Shown in pieces: positions 57,762-64,000 of a stretch of 64,000 bases of DNA. Position numbers and translations under genes: made by a program. How positions within the stretch are numbered: the first letter of the stretch is position 1; each line of letters starts with the position of its first letter. The notes below the pieces were generated by a model. The model was not told where the DNA came from. It ran no database searches and saw only the letters and a program-made list of their open reading frames with translations. The stretch spans positions 122,634-186,633 of the forward strand of contig NZ_KQ949030.1 in NCBI RefSeq assembly GCF_001514285.1. The letters run 5' to 3'. This stretch comes from Streptomyces sp. DSM 15324 (GTDB taxonomy: Bacteria > Actinomycetota > Actinomycetes > Streptomycetales > Streptomycetaceae).

Positions 57762-58797
57762 AACCGTCGTCGCGCACACGCCCGCGCCGAAGGCCGCCGA
57801 GGCAGGGGCCAAGCGAACCGCGCTGTTCGGCGGCAAGATCCCGCTGGCGAAGCTGCGTGACCTCGCGCTCGTCCCCGCGATCGTGGTGATCGCGATCATC
57901 GGGCAGATCGTCAGCCCGATCTTCCTGCAGCCCGACAACCTCATCAACGTGCTGCAGCAGATGGCCGAGATCGCGGTGCTGGTCCTCGCCCAGACGATGA
58001 TCCTCATCGTCAAGAAGATGGACCTCTCGCTGGAGTCGACCATGGGCCTCGCGCCCGGTGTGGCCGCCTGGCTGGTGGTCCCGACCGGCGCGACGCACGG
58101 CCTCGGTCTCCTCCCGGGCGCCTGGGCGGTCCCGGTCACCCTCGCCGTGGGCGCGCTGATCGGTGTGATCAACTCTCTGCTGATCATCCGCTTCGGTCTC
58201 AACGGCTTCATCGTCACCCTCGGCATGCTGATCGTCGTGCGCGGTACCCTCACGGGCATCTCGGGCGGCCAGACCTTCTTCCAGCTGCCCGAGTCGATGC
58301 TCTACCTGGGCACGGCGGAGTGGTTCGGGATGCCCGCCTCCATCTGGCTCTGCCTGCTGCTGTTCGCCGTCGCCATCGTGGTCCTCGGCTGGACCAGCTT
58401 CGGCCGCTCCCTGTACGCGATCGGCGGCAACGTCGACGCGGCGAAGGCGGCCGGTATCCGTACCGACCGGGTGCTGTGGATCGTCCTGGTCACCGGCAGC
58501 GTGCTGGCCGCCCTCGCCGGGCTGATGCTGTCGGGCCGCCTGGCCTCGGTGGCCTCCGCTCAGGGCAACGGCTACATCTTCACCGTCTTCGCCGCCGCCG
58601 TCATCGGCGGAATCAGCCTCAACGGCGGCAAGGGCACCATGTTCGGGGCCTTCTGCGGCATCCTGCTGCTCTTCATGATCCAGAACGTGCTGACGCTGGG
58701 CGGTGTCCCCGCGCAGTGGATCGGCGCCCTCAACGGCCTGATCATCCTGGTCGCCCTGATGATCTCCCGCATCACGGGCGGCAAGGTCCAGGAATGA
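57754..58797 (+). CDS. CUT2 sugar ABC transporter permease
   Basis: A 347-residue RbsC-type permease with about ten transmembrane helices. The family hallmarks are AEIAVLVLAQTMILIVKKMD with LSLESTMGLAP, RFGLNGFIVTLGMLIVVRGT, FGRSLYAIGGNVDAAKAAGI (the EAA-like coupling loop) and the C-terminal AVIGGISLNGGKGTMFGAFC with GILLLFMIQNVLTL. The start overlaps the ATPase gene, so the two are translationally coupled. The homodimer would form the channel for the imported sugar. Confidence 0.9.
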   Translation: MPETVVAHTPAPKAAEAGAKRTALFGGKIPLAKLRDLALVPAIVVIAIIGQIVSPIFLQPDNLINVLQQMAEIAVLVLAQTMILIVKKMDLSLESTMGLAPGVAAWLVVPTGATHGLGLLPGAWAVPVTLAVGALIGVINSLLIIRFGLNGFIVTLGMLIVVRGTLTGISGGQTFFQLPESMLYLGTAEWFGMPASIWLCLLLFAVAIVVLGWTSFGRSLYAIGGNVDAAKAAGIRTDRVLWIVLVTGSVLAALAGLMLSGRLASVASAQGNGYIFTVFAAAVIGGISLNGGKGTMFGAFCGILLLFMIQNVLTLGGVPAQWIGALNGLIILVALMISRITGGKVQE

Positions 58798-58909
58798 ACA
58801 GGCGGCAGTCACCAGGTCGACGATGACCGCGCGGCTGCCGGACCCCACCGCTGTTCCCCGTCTCGTCGCAGGGCCGACGTCCTTGGTCCCCTGCCCCCTA
58901 GGAGTAGTT

Positions 58910-60250
58910 ATGTCCTCCACTGAGTCCGCTCCGTCGGCATCCGCCCGTATCACCGCCCTGGACGTCCTCGACGTACGATTCCCGACGTCGGAGCACCTGG
59001 ACGGCTCGGACGCGATGAACCCCGAACCCGACTATTCGGCCGCCTACGTCGTCCTGCGCACCGACGCCGGGGACGGACTCGAGGGCCACGCCCTGGCGTT
59101 CACCACCGGTCGCGGCAACGATGTCCAGGCGGCGGCGATCGCGGCCCTGGCCCCGCACGTGGTGGGCCTGTCGGTCGAGGAGGTCTGCGGCAACCTCGGC
59201 GCCTTCTCCAACTCCCTCGTCCACGACCCCCAGCTGCGCTGGCTCGGCCCGGAGAAGGGCGCCATCCACATGGCGACGGGCGCCGTCGTCAACGCCGCCT
59301 GGGACCTCGCCGCGAAGCGCGCCGGCAAGCCCGTCTGGCGCTTCCTCGGCGAGATGTCGCCCGAGGAGCTGGTCGCCCAGGTCGACTTCCGCTGGCTGTC
59401 CGACGCCCTCACCCCCGAGGAGGCCCTGGAGATCCTCCGGCGCGCCGAACCGGGCCGCCAGGAGCGCATCGCCCACCTGCTGGAGCGCGGCTACCCCGCC
59501 TACACCACCACGCCGGGCTGGCTCGGCTACTCCGACGAGAAGCTCTCCCGTCTCGCCCGCGAGGCGGTCGCGGACGGCTTCACCCAGATCAAGCTGAAGG
59601 TCGGCGCGGACCTGGCGGACGACGTGCGGCGCATGCGCACGGCCCGTGAGACGGTCGGGGACGACATCCGTATCGCCGTGGACGCCAACCAGCGCTGGGA
59701 CGTCCAGCCCGCGATCGACTGGATGCGCGAGCTGGCCCCCTACAACCCGTACTGGATCGAGGAGCCCACCTCCCCGGACGACATCCTCGGCCACGCGGCG
59801 GTCCGCAAGGCGGTCAGCCCCATCAAGGTCGCCACCGGGGAGCACATCGCCAACCGGGTCGTCTTCAAGCAGCTCCTCCAGGCCGGCGCGGTGGACATCG
59901 TCCAGATCGACTCCGCCCGGGTCGGCGGTGTCAACGAGAACATCGCGATCCTGCTGCTCGCCGCGAAGTTCGGCGTCCCGGTCTGCCCGCACGCCGGTGG
60001 TGTCGGCCTGTGCGAGATGGTCCAGCACCTGTCGATGTTCGACTACGTCGCCGTCTCCGGCACGACCGAGGACCGCGTCATCGAGTTCGTCGACCACCTG
60101 CACGAGCACTTCGTCGACCCGGTGCGCATCGCCGACGGCCACTACCTGGCGCCCGCCCTTCCCGGGCTGAGCGCGCAGATGCACCAGGAGTCCCTCAAGG
60201 AGTACACGTACCCCGACGGCCCGGTCTGGGCGGCCCGTGTCCGGCACTGA
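58910..60250 (+). CDS. fucD: L-fuconate dehydratase
   Basis: A 446-residue enolase-superfamily enzyme from the ATG at 58910, with AGGAG six bases upstream. The N-terminal capping domain has RFPTSEHLDGSDAMNPEPDY, a signature of fuconate dehydratases. The barrel has the catalytic lysine in FTQIKLKVGADL, the metal ligands in IAVDANQRWD, YWIEEPTSPDD and KVATGEHIANR, and the catalytic His in VCPHAGGVGLCEM. It removes water from L-fuconate to give 2-keto-3-deoxy-L-fuconate. The next gene starts 14 bases before its end. Confidence 0.93.
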   Translation: MSSTESAPSASARITALDVLDVRFPTSEHLDGSDAMNPEPDYSAAYVVLRTDAGDGLEGHALAFTTGRGNDVQAAAIAALAPHVVGLSVEEVCGNLGAFSNSLVHDPQLRWLGPEKGAIHMATGAVVNAAWDLAAKRAGKPVWRFLGEMSPEELVAQVDFRWLSDALTPEEALEILRRAEPGRQERIAHLLERGYPAYTTTPGWLGYSDEKLSRLAREAVADGFTQIKLKVGADLADDVRRMRTARETVGDDIRIAVDANQRWDVQPAIDWMRELAPYNPYWIEEPTSPDDILGHAAVRKAVSPIKVATGEHIANRVVFKQLLQAGAVDIVQIDSARVGGVNENIAILLLAAKFGVPVCPHAGGVGLCEMVQHLSMFDYVAVSGTTEDRVIEFVDHLHEHFVDPVRIADGHYLAPALPGLSAQMHQESLKEYTYPDGPVWAARVRH

Positions 60251-61115
60251 GCGGCTGGTGGACGCCCACCACCATCTGTGGGACCTGGACCACCGGCCGC
60301 AGCCCTGGCTGGACGAGCCCGGCCTCGAGACCATCCGCCGCACCTTCGGTGTGGACGACCTGCGATCGGCCGCGACCCGGCCGATCGCGGGGCGGGGGCT
60401 GGCGAGCACGGTGGTCGTCCAGTGTGTGACCTCCGTGCCCGAGACACGGGAGCTGCTCGCCCTCGCCGACACCGAACCGCTGATCGGCGCGGTCGTCGGC
60501 TGGGTGGACCTCACCTCCCCGTCGGTCGCGGACGTGCTCGACGAACTGCTCGCCGGTCCCGGTGGCCGGTACCTGCGTTCCCTGCGTCATCTCGTCCAGG
60601 GCGAAACGGACCCGGGGTGGCTGCAACAGCCCGCCGTGGAACGGGGGTTGCGGGCGGCCGGGGAGCGCGGACTGGCGTACGACGCACTGATCCGCAGCCA
60701 CCAGTTCGACCAGGCCGTCGAACTGGCCGATCGCTTTCCCGAGCTTCCGCTCGTCCTCGACCACGCGGGCAAGCCGCCCATCGCCGAGGGCGACCTGGGC
60801 GACTGGGAGAGGCAGGTACGGAGCCTGGCCGCGCGTCCTCAGGTGCGCTGCAAGGTCTCGGGCCTGGTCACCGAGGCCGACCCGCACAGGTGGACGATCG
60901 ACGACATCCGCCCGGTGTGGGACGTCCTGCTGTCCGCCTTCGGCCCGGACCGGCTGATGTTCGGCTCCGACTGGCCGGTCTGTGTGCTCGCGGGCGGCTG
61001 GAACCGCTGGGCGGCCGCCGTCGAGGAGTTGCTGGACGGCTGCTCCGCCACCGAGACGTCGGCGGTGCTCTCCGACACCGCGACCGCCTTCTACCGGCTG
61101 AACCCCCTGCCCTGA
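60237..61115 (+). CDS. amidohydrolase-family L-fuconolactone hydrolase
   Basis: A 292-residue amidohydrolase (amidohydrolase_2, COG3618) from a GTG within the end of fucD. The metal-site start is LVDAHHHLWDLDHRPQPWLD. Later ligands lie in SHQFDQAVELADRFPELPLV followed by LDHAGKPP, and in RLMFGSDWPVCVLAGGW. COG3618 members next to fuconate dehydratases hydrolyse L-fucono-1,5-lactone to L-fuconate, the step just before FucD. The pathway position and overlapping translation support this role. Confidence 0.85.
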   Translation: MSGTERLVDAHHHLWDLDHRPQPWLDEPGLETIRRTFGVDDLRSAATRPIAGRGLASTVVVQCVTSVPETRELLALADTEPLIGAVVGWVDLTSPSVADVLDELLAGPGGRYLRSLRHLVQGETDPGWLQQPAVERGLRAAGERGLAYDALIRSHQFDQAVELADRFPELPLVLDHAGKPPIAEGDLGDWERQVRSLAARPQVRCKVSGLVTEADPHRWTIDDIRPVWDVLLSAFGPDRLMFGSDWPVCVLAGGWNRWAAAVEELLDGCSATETSAVLSDTATAFYRLNPLP

Positions 61116-61157
61116 AAACCCCTTCGACGACCCCCTGACGAGGAAGGAGGGCACTTC

Positions 61158-61595
61158 GTGCTCCTGACCGACCTGCTGCACCCCGGGATCCTGGCAGCCC
61201 TGGCCGGCGCCGGCCACGGCGCCCGCGTGCTGCTCGCCGACGGCCACTACCCGGCGAGCACCGCGACCGGCGCACGCGCCCGGACCGTGCACCTCAATCT
61301 GGCCCCCGGTCTGCTGGACGTCACCACCGTCCTGGACGTCCTGCTGAAGGCGATCCCCATCGAGTCCGCGCACGTGATGGTGCCGCCCGAGGGTGAGCCG
61401 GAGCCGCCCGCCATCGCCGAGTACCGCGCCCGCCTGGGGCCCGTCGAGGTGGAGACGCTCGGCCGCTTCGAGTTCTACGACGCCGCCGGCTCCCCCGACC
61501 TCGCGCTGGCGATCGTCACCGCCGACACCCGCACCTACGCCAACCTGCTGCTGACCATCGGCGTCCGCGCTGAAGGGACCCTGATTTCACGATGA
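61158..61595 (+). CDS. fucU: L-fucose mutarotase (RbsD/FucU family)
   Basis: A 145-residue FucU protein from a GTG preceded by AAGGAGG. Motifs are LTDLLHPGILAALAGAGHG, VLLADGHYPAS (with the His and Asp of the active site) and the C-terminal VTADTRTYANLLLTIGVRAE (Tyr and Asn of the anomer site). It interconverts alpha and beta anomers of L-fucose so that the dehydrogenase can use all of the imported sugar. Its stop overlaps the next start (ATGA). Confidence 0.92.
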   Translation: MLLTDLLHPGILAALAGAGHGARVLLADGHYPASTATGARARTVHLNLAPGLLDVTTVLDVLLKAIPIESAHVMVPPEGEPEPPAIAEYRARLGPVEVETLGRFEFYDAAGSPDLALAIVTADTRTYANLLLTIGVRAEGTLISR

Positions 61596-62653
61596 CGCTC
61601 GCTGTCCGTTATCTGTCCGCCCGTACGCTGGACACCGCTCCCGCCGAGACTCCTGCCCCCGGCCCCGGTGAGGTGGAGGTGGCACCCGCCTACGTCGGGA
61701 TCTGCGGCACCGACCTGCACATCTTCCACGGCGACATGGACGCCCGCGTCCAGACACCCGCCGTCCTGGGCCACGAGATGTCCGGCCGCATCACCCGCGT
61801 CGGCGACGGCGTCGAGGGCTGGGCCCCCGGCGACAGCGTGACCGTGATGCCGCTGCGCTGGGACGACTCCTGCCCCGCCTGCCAGGCCGGCAACCAGCAC
61901 ATCTGCCAGCACCTCGACTTCATCGGCATCGACTCCCCCGGCGCCATGCAACAGCGCTGGACCGTCCCCGCCGGCACCCTCGTGCGCCTGCCCGACACCC
62001 TCCCCCTCGACCGCGCCGCCCTCGTCGAGCCCACCGCCGTCGCCGTCCACGACGTCGGCCGCGCGGGCCTCACCCCCGGAGAAAAGGCCGTGGTGGTCGG
62101 CGGCGGACCCGTCGGCATCCTCATCGCCCTCGTCGCCCGCGCCGCCGGAGCCGACGTCCGCGTCATCGAACTCAGCCCCCACCGCCGGCTCCTCGCCGAA
62201 GAACTCGGCCTCACCACCTGGGACCCCTCCACCGGTGACATCACGCAACGCGTCGCCGACTGGACCGAGGACGCCGGCGCCGATGTCGCCTTCGAGGTCT
62301 CCGGCGCCGCCGGCGGGGTCGACACCGCCGTCGACGTGCTGGGCGTGCGCGGCAGACTCTGCCTGGTCGCCATCCACCCCCGCCCTCGCGAGATCAACCT
62401 CCACCGCTTCTTCTGGCGCGAACTCACCCTCGTCGGCGCCCGCCTCTACACCCGCACCGACTTCGAACGCGCCGTGGACCTCGTCGCCGACGAAACCATC
62501 CCCGCCGACAAACTCATCAGCAAAGTCGTCCCCCTGACCGAGGCACCCGCCGCGTTCGAAGCCCTCGAAGGCGGCGGCAACGTCATGAAGATCCTCGTCG
62601 ACTGCACCACCACCGGCGCCGAAGCCGAAGCTGTTCAGGGGGCCACCGCATGA
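61592..62653 (+). CDS. zinc-dependent medium-chain alcohol dehydrogenase
   Basis: A 353-residue MDR enzyme. Catalytic zinc ligands are in GICGTDLHIFHGD and LGHEMSGRITRVGDG. The structural zinc loop is reduced to CPACQAGNQHIC. The Rossmann motif is VVGGGPVGILIALVARAAGA. The C-terminal part reads RGRLCLVAIHPRPREINLHR. In this operon it may oxidise a hydroxyl of an intermediate, or act on lactaldehyde or a related product; L-fucose oxidation is more likely carried out by the aldo/keto reductase at 63454. Both ends overlap the neighbouring genes by four bases. A frameshifted copy lies at 46790-47841. Confidence 0.85.
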   Translation: MTLAVRYLSARTLDTAPAETPAPGPGEVEVAPAYVGICGTDLHIFHGDMDARVQTPAVLGHEMSGRITRVGDGVEGWAPGDSVTVMPLRWDDSCPACQAGNQHICQHLDFIGIDSPGAMQQRWTVPAGTLVRLPDTLPLDRAALVEPTAVAVHDVGRAGLTPGEKAVVVGGGPVGILIALVARAAGADVRVIELSPHRRLLAEELGLTTWDPSTGDITQRVADWTEDAGADVAFEVSGAAGGVDTAVDVLGVRGRLCLVAIHPRPREINLHRFFWRELTLVGARLYTRTDFERAVDLVADETIPADKLISKVVPLTEAPAAFEALEGGGNVMKILVDCTTTGAEAEAVQGATA

Positions 62654-63411
62654 GCCTGTTCGACCTCACCGGGAAACTCGCCGTCGTCACCGGCGCCCGA
62701 CGCGGCATCGGCCGCGCCATGGCCCGCGCCCTCGCCGAAGCCGGGGCCGACATCATCGGCGTCAGCGCCGCCCTCGAGGAAACCGGCAGCGACATCGAAA
62801 AAGACGTCCACGCCGCCGGACGCACCTTCGAAGCCATCCGCACCGACTTCGCCGACCCGCAGGCAGTCCGCGCCCTCGGCGCCGACCTCGCCGCACGCGA
62901 ACGCCCCGTCGACATCCTCATCAACAACGCCGGCACCATCCGCCGCGCCCCCGCAGCCCAGCACGCCGACACCGACTGGGACCACGTCCTCCAGGTCAAC
63001 CTCACCGCCCAGTTCACCCTCACCCGCGCCGTCGGCGCCGCCATGATCACCCGCGGCCAGGGCAAGATCGTCTTCACCGCCTCCCTCCTCAGCTACCAGG
63101 GCGGCATCACCGTCCCCGGCTACACCGCCGCCAAACACGGCATCACCGGCCTGACCAAAGCCCTCGCCAACGAATGGGCCCCCCACGGCGTCAACGTCAA
63201 CGCCATCGCCCCTGGCTACATCGCCACCGACAACACCCAAGCCCTCCAGGACGACCACAACCGCAGCAAAGCCATCCTCGAACGCATCCCCGCCGGACGC
63301 TGGGGCAACCCCGACGACCTCGCAGGCGCCACCGTCTTCCTCGCCTCCGACGCCTCCCACTACATCCACGGCACCACCCTCCCCGTCGACGGCGGATGGC
63401 TCGGCCGATGA
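62650..63411 (+). CDS. SDR, probable 2-keto-3-deoxy-L-fuconate dehydrogenase
   Basis: A 253-residue KduD-like SDR. Motifs are LAVVTGARRGIGRAMARALA, ILINNAGTIRRAP, the Ser in KIVFTASLLSYQGG, YTAAKHGITGLTKALA (YxxxK) and the end ASHYIHGTTLPVDGGWLGR. In the oxidative fucose route such SDRs oxidise 2-keto-3-deoxy-L-fuconate to the 2,4-diketo acid with NAD. It follows the dehydrogenase by a four-base overlap. The codon choice from here to the window end is even richer in C than the upstream genes. A truncated copy lies at 46346-46793. Confidence 0.85.
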   Translation: MSLFDLTGKLAVVTGARRGIGRAMARALAEAGADIIGVSAALEETGSDIEKDVHAAGRTFEAIRTDFADPQAVRALGADLAARERPVDILINNAGTIRRAPAAQHADTDWDHVLQVNLTAQFTLTRAVGAAMITRGQGKIVFTASLLSYQGGITVPGYTAAKHGITGLTKALANEWAPHGVNVNAIAPGYIATDNTQALQDDHNRSKAILERIPAGRWGNPDDLAGATVFLASDASHYIHGTTLPVDGGWLGR

Positions 63412-63453
63412 CAGCCACCTGACCCGACCGAACCGCTTCCCAGGAGATCCGCC

Positions 63454-64000
63454 TTGCGACACCGACAGATCACGAACACGACGGTCGAGCTCACCGAACT
63501 CGGCTTCGGCGCCTCCGTCATCGGCAACCTCTACCGGGTCACCCCCGACGAGGACGCCACCGCAGCGATGGACGCCGCCTGGGAAGCGGGCATCCGCTAC
63601 TACGACACCGCACCCCACTACGGACTCGGCCTCTCCGAACGCCGCCTCGGCAAAGCCCTGCGCGAACACCCACGCGACGAGTACGTCGTCTCCTCCAAGG
63701 TCGGTCGGCTCCTCGTCCCCAACGAGGACCCGCAAGGCGTAGACAGCGAGGGCTTCGCCGTCCCCGACGACCTGCGCAGACAATGGGACTTCAGCCGCGA
63801 CGGCGTCCTGCGCTCCATCGAGGACACCCTGCGGCGCACCGGCCTCGACCGCCTCGACATCGTCTACCTCCACGACCCCGACGACCACTGGCAACAGGCC
63901 GCCGACGAAGCCATGCCCGCCCTCGCCGAACTCCGCGACCAGGGCGTCATCGGCGCCATCGGCGCCGGCATGAACCAGTCCGTCATGCTCGCCCGCTTCC
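63454..64000 (+). CDS. aldo/keto reductase, probable L-fucose dehydrogenase (partial, window end)
   Basis: A TTG at 63454, eight bases after CAGGAG, opens a frame that runs off the window after about 182 codons. The visible part has ELGFGASVIGNLYRVTPDED, the catalytic Asp-Tyr pair in GIRYYDTAPHYGLGLSERRL, the Lys in YVVSSKVGRLL and the His strand LDRLDIVYLHDPDDHW. This is the N-terminal two-thirds of a D-threo-aldose 1-dehydrogenase/L-fucose dehydrogenase type AKR, which oxidises fucose to fuconolactone. It supplies the first oxidation step missing elsewhere in the operon. The TTG start is unusual but is the only candidate with a good ribosome site. Confidence 0.85.
   Translation, partial: MRHRQITNTTVELTELGFGASVIGNLYRVTPDEDATAAMDAAWEAGIRYYDTAPHYGLGLSERRLGKALREHPRDEYVVSSKVGRLLVPNEDPQGVDSEGFAVPDDLRRQWDFSRDGVLRSIEDTLRRTGLDRLDIVYLHDPDDHWQQAADEAMPALAELRDQGVIGAIGAGMNQSVMLARF

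Noticed and set aside
1..64000. tRNA, rRNA or riboswitch genes
   Set aside because: No cloverleaf with a TTC-A-A loop pattern, rRNA-like segment or recognisable riboswitch core was seen by eye; a covariance search would be needed to exclude them firmly.

Overview
The window looks like a piece of a Streptomyces chromosome, probably an accessory or arm region. The base composition is very GC-rich and start codons are often GTG. There is a SARP-type regulator carrying three TTA (bldA-type) codons, Tat-exported glycosidases with ricin-type lectin domains, and a dense scatter of decayed insertion sequences and gene fragments.

Layout. 0.5-3.1 kb: a GlxA-type DJ-1/AraC regulator beside a membrane-anchored DJ-1/PfpI protein. 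3.1-8.4 kb: a few hypothetical proteins among fragments (helicase-associated, XRE-type regulator, ISL3, HEAT repeat, HNH). 8.4-16.2 kb: a compact, apparently uncharacterised biosynthetic locus. It encodes a HAD phosphatase, an unknown 159-aa protein, an SDR, a SAICAR-synthetase (PurC) homologue, a cupin, a GTP cyclohydrolase I, a zinc-ribbon Nudix hydrolase, an MFS exporter and a SARP regulator. The divergent promoter in its middle carries three TGTAC-type repeats at 11-bp period placed 8 bp from a possible -10 box, which is the geometry of a SARP site. This is the best candidate for an undescribed system. 16.2-25.9 kb: an IS110 remnant, a broken AraC gene, a secreted beta-propeller protein, two alpha/beta hydrolases, an ABM-domain protein, an AraC regulator and an SDR, with IS3, IS5 and integrase scraps. 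26-29.3 kb: a truncated alpha-oxoamine-synthase domain fused to an NAD-dependent reductase, then a type II thioesterase and an SDR, apparently the tail of a deleted polyketide-type cluster. 30.8-34.4 kb: a MerR-PP2C fusion, DoxX, cupin and LysR genes. 35-37.6 kb: an arsenic cluster (arsC, MIP channel, arsR, arsM). 38.7-45.5 kb: a xylobiose/xylo-oligosaccharide-type locus (GH3, LacI, ABC importer) resembling bxlREFGA.

45.5-64 kb: an L-fucose locus. Two secreted GH29-type fucosidases lie on either side of 50.8-52.4 kb. A ribose-type ABC importer is followed by fuconate dehydratase, fuconolactonase, fucose mutarotase, a zinc alcohol dehydrogenase, an SDR and an aldo/keto reductase cut by the window end. 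Together they fit oxidative, non-phosphorylated L-fucose breakdown: release outside the cell, import, anomer exchange, oxidation to lactone, hydrolysis to fuconate, dehydration, and oxidation of the 2-keto-3-deoxy acid.

A second, collapsed copy of the same operon lies at 46.2-48.0 kb on the opposite strand. Within about 130 bp it keeps the lipoprotein signal of the binding protein and scraps of the mutarotase. A frameshifted dehydrogenase follows, then an SDR that runs into a KDPG-aldolase tail. Both copies keep a matching upstream pair of GATGGGAT / ATCCCATC elements about 120 bp apart, and the two GH29 genes share a different upstream motif.
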